This document shows positions 58,455-64,000 of a DNA stretch of 64,000 nt, one piece after another. Position 1 is the stretch's first letter. Each line of letters begins with the position of its first letter. The position numbers and the translations under genes are program-made. Source of the stretch: Streptomyces tauricus (GTDB lineage: Bacteria; Actinomycetota; Actinomycetes; Streptomycetales; Streptomycetaceae). The stretch covers positions 1 through 64,000 of the forward strand of contig NZ_BMVY01000036.1 of the NCBI RefSeq assembly GCF_014650955.1. The letters are read 5' to 3'. Under the pieces are notes generated by a model. That model searched no databases. It saw only the letters and a program-made list of their open reading frames with translations, and had not been told where the DNA came from.

Positions 58455-59651
58455 ATGCAGCCGCTTCCCCTGCCCCTGGAGGGCATCACCGTCGTCGCCG
58501 TCGAGCAGGCCGTCGCCGCGCCCTTCGCCACCCGGCAGCTCGCCGATCTCGGGGCGCGGGTCATCAAGGTCGAGCGCCTCGACGGCGGCGACTTCGCGCG
58601 CGGCTACGACACCGCGGCGGGCGGGCTCGCCTCGCACTTCGTGTGGTGCAACCGCGGCAAGGAGTCCGTCGCCCTCGATCTGAAGGACCCGCGCGGACTC
58701 GACGTGGTGCGCCGCCTGGTGGCCGGTGCCGATGTCTTCGTACAGAACCTCGCGCAGGGTGCCGCCGCCCGCCTCGGCCTCGACGCGGCCACCCTGTGCG
58801 CCGCGCACCCGCGGCTGATCGCCGTGGACATCTCGGGGTACGGGTCCTCGGGGCCGTACGCCGACAAGCGCGCCTACGACATGCTCGTGCAGTGCGAGGC
58901 CGGGCTCGTGTCCGTGACCGGGACCGCGGAGCGGCCGGTCAAGGCCGGCATTCCGGCGGCCGACATCGCTGCGGCGATGTACGCGTTCTCGGGGGTGCTC
59001 GCGGCGCTGGTGCGGCGCGGGACGACCGGGCGCGGCGGGCCGGTGGAGGTGGCGATGCTGGACGCCCTGGCCGAGTGGATGGGGCATCCCCTGCACCACG
59101 CGATGCACGGAGGCACCGCCCCGGCGCGCACCGGGCTCGCGCACGCCGTCATCGCCCCGTACGACGGCTATCCGACGGGTGACGGCGGGCGCGTGCTGTT
59201 GTCGGTGCAGAACGACCGGGAGTGGTGCCGTCTCGCCGAACAGGTGCTGGAGCGTCCGGAGCTGGCCCGTGATCCGGCGTACGGGACGAACGCGGCCCGG
59301 GTCGAGCACCGGGACCGTACCGACGCGCTGGTCGCCGCGGCGCTCGCGGCGCTCACCGCGGAGGAGGCGATGGCGCGTCTTGAGGCGGCCGGGATCGCCT
59401 GCGCGCTGCTGAGGGACGTGTCGGACGTGGCGGAGCATCCGCAGCTGGCGGCCAGGGACCGGTGGCGAGAGGTGTCGTCACCGGTCGGGCCGCTCAGGGC
59501 TCTGCTGCCGCCCATCACGCTGCCGGGCGGGGAGGCGGCGCGGATGGGGCCCGTACCCGCACTCGGGGAACACACCGAGGCGGTGCTGCGTGCCGTGGGG
59601 ATGACGGACGATGAGATCGCAGCACTGCGCCGGGACGGTGTGTCCGCCTGA
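58455..59651 (+). CDS. CaiB/BaiF-type family III CoA transferase
   Basis: 398 residues from ATG 58455 (ATG 58443 also possible). LPLEGITVVAVEQAVAAPFA leads into the family fold; DLGARVIKVER, CNRGKESVALDLKDPRG and SGYGSSGPYADKRAYDMLVQ follow, the last containing the catalytic Asp (about 142). It moves CoA between a CoA thioester and a free acid. Neither an acyl-CoA dehydrogenase nor a racemase is adjacent, so its acid substrate is open. Monocistronic. Confidence 0.93.
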   Translation: MQPLPLPLEGITVVAVEQAVAAPFATRQLADLGARVIKVERLDGGDFARGYDTAAGGLASHFVWCNRGKESVALDLKDPRGLDVVRRLVAGADVFVQNLAQGAAARLGLDAATLCAAHPRLIAVDISGYGSSGPYADKRAYDMLVQCEAGLVSVTGTAERPVKAGIPAADIAAAMYAFSGVLAALVRRGTTGRGGPVEVAMLDALAEWMGHPLHHAMHGGTAPARTGLAHAVIAPYDGYPTGDGGRVLLSVQNDREWCRLAEQVLERPELARDPAYGTNAARVEHRDRTDALVAAALAALTAEEAMARLEAAGIACALLRDVSDVAEHPQLAARDRWREVSSPVGPLRALLPPITLPGGEAARMGPVPALGEHTEAVLRAVGMTDDEIAALRRDGVSA

Positions 59652-59710
59652 GCGCGGGTCGGGGTTCTGCTGGTCCTGCCGATTCTGCTGGTCCTGCTCG
59701 GATTCGGCCG

Positions 59711-59740
59711 CCTGTCAGCGACCGGGGTCGCCTGTCAGCG
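59711..59740. repeat. 20-bp stop-codon echo after a small gene
   Basis: CCTGTCAGCG occurs at 59711-59720 and 59731-59740, an exact 20-bp period. The second copy contains the stop codon (TCA at 59735-59737) of the leftward small gene. Confidence 0.78.
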
Positions 59741-60004
59741 GCCGCCGAACAGGGAACGGCGCAGCCGGCGCAGCGGTGCGAAGAGCGAGACCCGCCTCAC
59801 TCGCGCACTCCTGCCGGTGCGGTCGTGCGCGGTGTCACGTGCGGTCAGTTCGCGCATCAGAGACGTCGCCTCGGCCGCCTCACGCTGAGGGATGGCAGGG
59901 CCACCCATCACCGAAAGATGGCGGTCGAGGCGCGAACTGGTCGCGCTGCTCCCACACGTGATCGCAGGGACTCGCGCCCTGCCACGCACTGTTATCTGTT
60001 CCAT
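59735..60004 (-). CDS. Small hypothetical protein, basic
   Basis: 89 residues starting MEQITVRGRARVPAIT, with a good ribosome site (GGGGAG, 4 bases before the ATG at 60004). The C-terminal half (EAAEATSLMRELTARDT, then RRVSLFAPLRRLRRSLFGG) is strongly basic and amphipathic, suggesting membrane or nucleic-acid contact. No known domain. The strong Shine-Dalgarno, the conserved-looking C-terminus and the stop echo support a real gene. Leftward, after the CoA transferase. Confidence 0.6.
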   Translation of the reverse strand: MEQITVRGRARVPAITCGSSATSSRLDRHLSVMGGPAIPQREAAEATSLMRELTARDTAHDRTGRSARVRRVSLFAPLRRLRRSLFGGR

Positions 60005-60119
60005 GTCACTCCCCACCCATACGAGGGCACCCGGCCCGGGCAGGTTAACCCTATCGCTCCCTCATCACACTCGTGTATCCCGGGCACGGGATTCACCTAC
60101 CCGCAAAGGGGGTTGACGA

Positions 60120-60902
60120 TTACTCTCCGAATCCAAGCGATTTCAGGGCGAGTTGGACAACCGGTGCGGTGGTGGGCTGCGGAGAGCCGCCGTCCGGCTC
60201 GACGGTGACAGCGAGTGAGGTCGCGTCCGTGTTGAGTCCGGTGGCAATCAAGGGCGTGTCGCCGTCCAGGAGCCCCAGGGAGCGCGGTTTCCCCTCCGGC
60301 CGCATGAGCCACAGCTGGTGGACCCGCTTGCCCGGCGGTGCTCCGAGACCGGCCGAGGTGACGACGGCGGTCTTCTGGGAGGCGGACGCGACGACGCCGA
60401 TGCCCTGGCCGTTCGCGTCCCGTCTGGTGCCGGCCCGTGCGTCCGGCGCCGCCAGAACGTGGGCGATCTCACGTGCCTGTGCCCGCTGTTCGCTCAGCTC
60501 GTCCTGCGTCCGGGACGCCTGCATGCCGAAGAGCGCGGCGACGACGAGGGCGGCGGCGGCCGTGGTGGAGGCGAGCGGGATGAGGAAGGCCGAGAAGGGT
60601 GAGCGGCGGGCCCGGGAGGGCGGACGCTCCACGCGCGCGCGGGCCGGGGGTTCCGCGGCGGCCGGCTCCTGAGGGGTCGTCCGGATGGCCGTCAGGACCC
60701 GGTCGCGCATCGCGGCGGGGGCCGGGGCGGCCGTGGACCAGGCGAGGCGCACCGCGTCCTCGCGCAGGGCGCGCACTTCGGCGGCGCAGTGGTCGCAGCG
60801 CTTCAGGTGCTTCTCGAATCGCTTGTGCTCATGGGGTTCCAGGGCGTCGAGGGCGTACGGGGCGGCCAGCGAGTGCAGTTCGCCGCGGCGGAGGACGCTC
60901 AT
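60120..60902 (-). CDS. rskA: Anti-sigma-K factor, zinc-binding (RskA)
   Basis: 260 residues. The N-terminal zinc anti-sigma domain has His32-x3-Cys36-x2-Cys39 (HLKRCDHC). A single membrane helix lies at about 104-127, and the extracellular RskA domain (VHQLWLMRPEGKP; LAVTVEPDGGSPQPT) follows. It holds the sigma factor at the membrane until cleaved. Its ATG overlaps the stop of sigK (ATGA at 60899-60902), so the two are made together, as in Mycobacterium tuberculosis. Confidence 0.95.
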   Translation of the reverse strand: MSVLRRGELHSLAAPYALDALEPHEHKRFEKHLKRCDHCAAEVRALREDAVRLAWSTAAPAPAAMRDRVLTAIRTTPQEPAAAEPPARARVERPPSRARRSPFSAFLIPLASTTAAAALVVAALFGMQASRTQDELSEQRAQAREIAHVLAAPDARAGTRRDANGQGIGVVASASQKTAVVTSAGLGAPPGKRVHQLWLMRPEGKPRSLGLLDGDTPLIATGLNTDATSLAVTVEPDGGSPQPTTAPVVQLALKSLGFGE

Positions 60903-61441
60903 GCCACACCTCCGAGGCAGTCGCGCAGCCGGGTGAGTCCGTCGCGCATGCGGGTCTTGACCGTGCCGAGCGGCAGGGAGAGCCGTTCGGCCACTTCACG
61001 GTAGGTGTAGCCGTCGTAGTAGGCGAGGGTGACGGACTGTCGTTGCAGGGCGGTGAGCCGATCCAGGCAGCGGCGTACCCACTCCCGTTCGAGGCCGGCC
61101 TCGACCTCCTCGGCGACATGGTCGAAGGCGGGGCCGTTCGCGCGCCGGGCCATACGCAGTTCGCGTTCCGTGGCGGAGCGGGCGCTGCGGACCCGGTCGA
61201 CGGCCCTGCGGTGCGCGAGGGTCAGCACCCAGGCGAGCGCGCTGCCGCGGCCGGGGTCGTAGCGCGCAGCGGACCGCCACAGTTCGAGAAGCACCTCCTG
61301 CGCCACCTCCTCGGACTGGGCCGGGTCCCGCACCACCCGTCGTACCAGCCCGAAGACCGGCCCGGACACCACGGCGTACAGCTCCTCGAAGGCCTTCTGG
61401 TCGCCTGTGGCCACGAGCACCAGAAGTTCGTCCGCCTCCAC
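60899..61441 (-). CDS. sigK: ECF sigma factor SigK
   Basis: 180 residues: region 2 (about 15-80, LYAVVSGPVFGLVRRVVRDP and AQEVLLELWRSAARYDPGRG) and region 4 (about 115-175, RQSVTLAYYDGYTYREVAER). The fit is to the ECF19 group, whose partner is RskA. Expressed from a SigK-like promoter of its own (-35 CCATCC, 15-bp spacer, -10 CCGAAT on the minus strand at 61488-61514), so it should autoregulate. Target genes here are predicted to include the divergent DUF4331 operon. Confidence 0.95.
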   Translation of the reverse strand: MEADELLVLVATGDQKAFEELYAVVSGPVFGLVRRVVRDPAQSEEVAQEVLLELWRSAARYDPGRGSALAWVLTLAHRRAVDRVRSARSATERELRMARRANGPAFDHVAEEVEAGLEREWVRRCLDRLTALQRQSVTLAYYDGYTYREVAERLSLPLGTVKTRMRDGLTRLRDCLGGVA

Positions 61442-61487
61442 CCGTTTCCCCCTTCGCCGGTCTGAACGGCTCGTCCCGTCCTTGCGT

Positions 61488-61514
61488 ATTCGGCGCAGGA
61501 ACGCCGTCGGATGG
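61488..61514 (-). promoter_or_regulatory. SigK-type promoter of sigK-rskA
   Basis: On the minus strand CCATCC (61514-61509), 15 bp, CCGAAT (61493-61488). This matches the -35 CCATCC / -10 CCGAAT consensus I recall for mycobacterial SigK targets, with a spacer 1-2 bp shorter. Predicted transcript start near 61480, about 40 bp before the sigK ATG. Confidence 0.78.
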
Positions 61515-61556
61515 GGTTACGGATCAGCCGCTCGAAAACGCGGGTGAAACCCGAAC

Positions 61557-61583
61557 CAATCCTTATTCCACCCGGCTCCGAAT
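61557..61583 (+). promoter_or_regulatory. SigK-type promoter of the DUF4331 gene
   Basis: CAATCC (61557-61562), 15 bp, CCGAAT (61578-61583). The same spacing as the sigK promoter on the other strand, with one -35 mismatch. Predicted start near 61590, giving a leader of about 110 bases before the ATG at 61699. Confidence 0.72.
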
Positions 61584-61698
61584 GGCGTGCATCAGGCATC
61601 ACCCACCGACGCGGTACGGGCGTGGGAGCGGACCACTCGACAGGCCGCTTCCGCCGCATCACCGCCGGAACACAGCTTTGGGACAGAGGACGGACGGC

Positions 61699-63237
61699 AT
61701 GACACCTTTCACCAGCGGGTTCGTGGGACGCAGGAGCCTCGCGACCCTTGTCTGCGGTGCGCTGGCCACCGGCGGGCTCGCGGCCGTCGGCGCGACCGCG
61801 CTCGAACCGGGGGCGGCGAGCGCCTCCAGCCACCGCGAGGCGCCGCTCATCTCGGGGCAGCCGCAGTACGACAACACGGATGTGTACGCGTTCGCGAGCC
61901 CCGACAAACCGGATACGACGACCATCATCGCCAACTGGATCCCGTTCGAGGAGCCGGCCGGCGGACCGAACTTCTTCCCGTTCGCCGAGGACGCCCAGTA
62001 CGACCTGCACATCGACAACAACGGTGACGCGCAGGGCGAACTCGTCTTCCGCTACACGTTCAAGACGCACGTCAAGAACGACAAGACCTTCCTGTACAAC
62101 ACCGGCCCGGTCGAGAGCCTCGACGACCCGGACCTCAACATCACGCAGACCTACGACATAGACCTGCTGCAGCTCAAGGACCAGCACCTGGTCAAGAAGA
62201 CGAAGTACGCGGACGACGTGGCGGTCGCGCCGTCGAACGTCGGCAAGGCGTCCATGCCGGACTACGCCAAGCTCCGTTCCCAGGCCGTGCACGAACTGCC
62301 GGGCGGGGCGACCACGTTCGCCGGCCAGGCGGACGACCCGTTCTTCCTCGACCTGCGGGTCTTCGACCTGCTGTACGGCGGGAACCTGTCCGAGGTCGGC
62401 AACGACACCCTCAAGGGCTACAACGTCAACTCCGTCGCCCTGCAGCTGCCGAACGACGTGATCCAGGAGTCGGCCGACCAGCCGATCGTCGGCATCTGGT
62501 CGACGACGCAGCGCAAGAACGCGAGCGGTCACTTCCGCCAGGTCTCGCGTCTCGGCATGCCGCTGGTGAACGAGGTCGTCAACCCGATCAAGGACAAGGA
62601 CAAGTTCAACGCGTCCGCGCCCTGGAACGACGGTGACTTCCTCAAGAACGTCACCGAGCCCGAGCTGCCGAAGCTCATCGAGGCGATCTACAAGATCAAG
62701 GCACCCGACGAGCCCCGCAACGACCTGGTCGACGTGTTCCTGAAGGGCGTCGAGGGCCTCAACCAGCCGCCGAACGTCCGTCCTTCGGAGATGCTGCGCC
62801 TCAACACCTCCACCAAGCCCGCCGCCGAGGAGAAGCGTCTCGGTGTGCTGGACGGCGACAACGCGGGCTTCCCGAACGGCCGCCGCCTCGGCGACGACGT
62901 GCTGGACATCGCGCTGCAGGTCGTCGAGGGCGAGCTGGTCGGCGCCAAGAACGACCTGGGTGACGCGGTCGACAAGAACGACGTGAAGTTCGAGAAGACG
63001 TTCCCGTACGTCGGTCAGCCGACCTCGGGTTCGCGCGGGCCGCTGGCCAAGGGCACGACCGGCACGAACGACGTCCGCAACCAGCTCGGTGACGCGCTGC
63101 AGCCCGCCGGCGCGGCCGGTACGGGCGGTATGGACGACACCACGCTGATCGCCGTCTCGGCGGCCTCGGGCGCGGCCGGGTTCCTGCTCGTCGGCACGGG
63201 TCTGCTCTGGTGGCGCGGACGCCGCCGGGCGTACTGA
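61699..63237 (+). CDS. DUF4331 protein, secreted and membrane anchored
   Basis: 512 residues. A signal peptide (residues 1 to about 43, ending EPGAASA) precedes the DUF4331 domain, with its hallmark SSHREAPLISGQPQYDNTDV and later SYDIDLLQLKD-type strands (TYDIDLLQLKDQHLV). A C-terminal membrane anchor (about 484-505, SAASGAAGFLLVGTGLLWW) ends in Arg-rich RGRRRAY, facing inside. Function is unknown; the family co-occurs with SigK systems and TPR proteins in actinobacteria. The start ATG is the first in frame, 109 bp after the promoter -10. TPR gene follows after 157 bp. Confidence 0.92.
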   Translation: MTPFTSGFVGRRSLATLVCGALATGGLAAVGATALEPGAASASSHREAPLISGQPQYDNTDVYAFASPDKPDTTTIIANWIPFEEPAGGPNFFPFAEDAQYDLHIDNNGDAQGELVFRYTFKTHVKNDKTFLYNTGPVESLDDPDLNITQTYDIDLLQLKDQHLVKKTKYADDVAVAPSNVGKASMPDYAKLRSQAVHELPGGATTFAGQADDPFFLDLRVFDLLYGGNLSEVGNDTLKGYNVNSVALQLPNDVIQESADQPIVGIWSTTQRKNASGHFRQVSRLGMPLVNEVVNPIKDKDKFNASAPWNDGDFLKNVTEPELPKLIEAIYKIKAPDEPRNDLVDVFLKGVEGLNQPPNVRPSEMLRLNTSTKPAAEEKRLGVLDGDNAGFPNGRRLGDDVLDIALQVVEGELVGAKNDLGDAVDKNDVKFEKTFPYVGQPTSGSRGPLAKGTTGTNDVRNQLGDALQPAGAAGTGGMDDTTLIAVSAASGAAGFLLVGTGLLWWRGRRRAY

Positions 63238-63394
63238 CCCGCGGCTGACCGGGGTTCCCGACCGGCATCCCTGACTGGCGCGGTCCGTGCGTAACCGTCC
63301 CCCACGGCGCACGGGCCGCGCCACCCCTCGCATTCACCGCACCCCCTACGTGTACGTGAACCACTTGTCCAGCATGGCGATTGAGGAGAGCGCA

Positions 63395-64000
63395 ATGTCC
63401 CCGCGTAGCAACGACGACGCGCAGGAGAGGGACCTCGTCGACGAGGCTGCCGACCCGGCCGAGACGGCAGGGGCGGTTGCCGACCCGGCTGGGACGGCAG
63501 AAACGGCCGAGACCGCAGGGGCGCCCGGGACGGCAGAGACTGCGGGGGCGGCGGCCGGTCCCGGGGAGCGCCGGGGAGCCGGGCGGGCGCGGGTGCTGCA
63601 GCTCGCCGCCTGCGCCGTCGCTCTCGCCGTCGCGATGACCGCGGGGGCCGTGGTGCTGGGCAACAGGGACGGCGGCGCCCCGAGCACGGTGTCGTCGGCG
63701 CCCGGCCTCAACCCCGAACTGCTGGCGGGCGGCAGTCTGGCGTCGGGCATCTCCGCACTGCAGTCCCATCTCAAGGCGCAGCCCAAGGACTCCGGCGGAT
63801 GGGCCACGCTCGGCATGGCCTATGTCGAACAGGCCCGTACCAACGGCGACCCGTCCCGCTATCCGCAGGCGCAGCGCGCGCTGGAACGGTCGCTGAAGCT
63901 GAGCCCCGGCAACGACCCGGCGCTCGCGGGCCGGGCGGCGCTCGCCGCGGCCCGCCACGAGTTCCCCGAGGCCCTGGCCTACGCGGAGAAGGCACTGGAC
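63395..64000 (+). CDS. TPR-repeat membrane protein, partial at right edge
   Basis: 202 codons are visible and no stop is reached. The N-terminal 60 residues are an acidic Ala/Glu/Thr/Pro repeat (AETAGAVADPAGTAETAETA). A membrane helix lies at about 67-89 (VLQLAACAVALAVAMTAGAV). After it come TPR-like helices (GWATLGMAYVEQARTNGD; PALAGRAALAAARHEFPEAL), so the TPRs are outside. The ATG at 63395 follows GAGGAGAG. It is probably co-transcribed with the DUF4331 gene under SigK control and may assemble with it (inference). Confidence 0.85.
   Translation, partial: MSPRSNDDAQERDLVDEAADPAETAGAVADPAGTAETAETAGAPGTAETAGAAAGPGERRGAGRARVLQLAACAVALAVAMTAGAVVLGNRDGGAPSTVSSAPGLNPELLAGGSLASGISALQSHLKAQPKDSGGWATLGMAYVEQARTNGDPSRYPQAQRALERSLKLSPGNDPALAGRAALAAARHEFPEALAYAEKALD

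Noticed and set aside
1..64000. tRNA or rRNA genes, insertion sequences, integrases, attachment sites
   Set aside because: None seen on either strand by reading.

Overview
The window is about 64 kb of very GC-rich DNA with dense genes, GTG starts, Tat signals, many TetR and GntR regulators, an ECF sigma/anti-sigma pair and a contractile injection system of the actinobacterial type. All of this points to a Streptomyces chromosome. No rRNA, tRNA, CRISPR array, transposase, integrase or plasmid origin was seen, so this is ordinary chromosome rather than a mobile island.

Layout. 1-4011: the end of a contractile injection system operon reading left (sheath, tube, baseplate assembly protein, and an unnamed protein cut by the window edge). 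4265-4687: a YchJ-type SEC-C protein. 4852-9579: a gluconate/idonate catabolism locus with a divergent GntR repressor, gluconokinase, GntP permease, a gluconate 5-dehydrogenase broken by a one-base insertion, and an L-idonate 5-dehydrogenase. 9882-17966: a class A beta-lactamase, a sulfite-oxidase-like molybdoenzyme with its membrane cytochrome b, an APC permease, an unknown protein, an FAD dehydrogenase and a DMT transporter. 18053-19437: a Nudix enzyme and two DUF202 membrane proteins. 19742-25916: acyl-CoA genes (APH-like kinase, acyl-CoA dehydrogenase, TetR, acyl-CoA ligase, SDR) with a WD40 pseudogene among them. 26174-35456: NamZ muramidase, an alpha/beta hydrolase, penicillin acylase, two unknown proteins, a BKACE-family protein and an RNA ligase. 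35501-44760: SoxR, a MaoC hydratase, two TetR regulators, an acyl-CoA dehydrogenase, an ArsR regulator, an EamA exporter and an alcohol/aldehyde dehydrogenase pair. 45416-53371: sugar-type ABC ATPase, MFS and CitMHS transporters, a molybdopterin oxidoreductase and a TetR. 53725-59651: a lipoprotein, homogentisate dioxygenase with a GntR/UTRA regulator, a type ISP-like protein and a CoA transferase. 59735-64000: a small protein, the SigK/RskA pair, a DUF4331 protein and a TPR protein cut by the right edge.

Regulation can be read from the DNA. Three TetR-type palindrome families recur in front of different lipid or aldehyde oxidation genes: ACCGACCGGT at four sites, CTAAGC..GCTTAG at two, and AACTAGC..TAGTT at two. 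Two convincing SigK-like promoters (-35 CCATCC or CAATCC, 15-bp spacer, -10 CCGAAT) fire in opposite directions at the sigK and DUF4331 genes.

Two kinds of intergenic repeat stand out. The first is a dispersed composite element (core GGGGCGCGGGGAACTGCGC plus a CAGCCAC...CCGCAG tail) found in eleven clusters, once as a 50-bp near-perfect palindrome. The second is a set of short tandem repeats that copy the stop-codon end of the neighbouring gene, often with an exact 20-bp period, at six or more genes. The second pattern is the observation least explained by known annotation.
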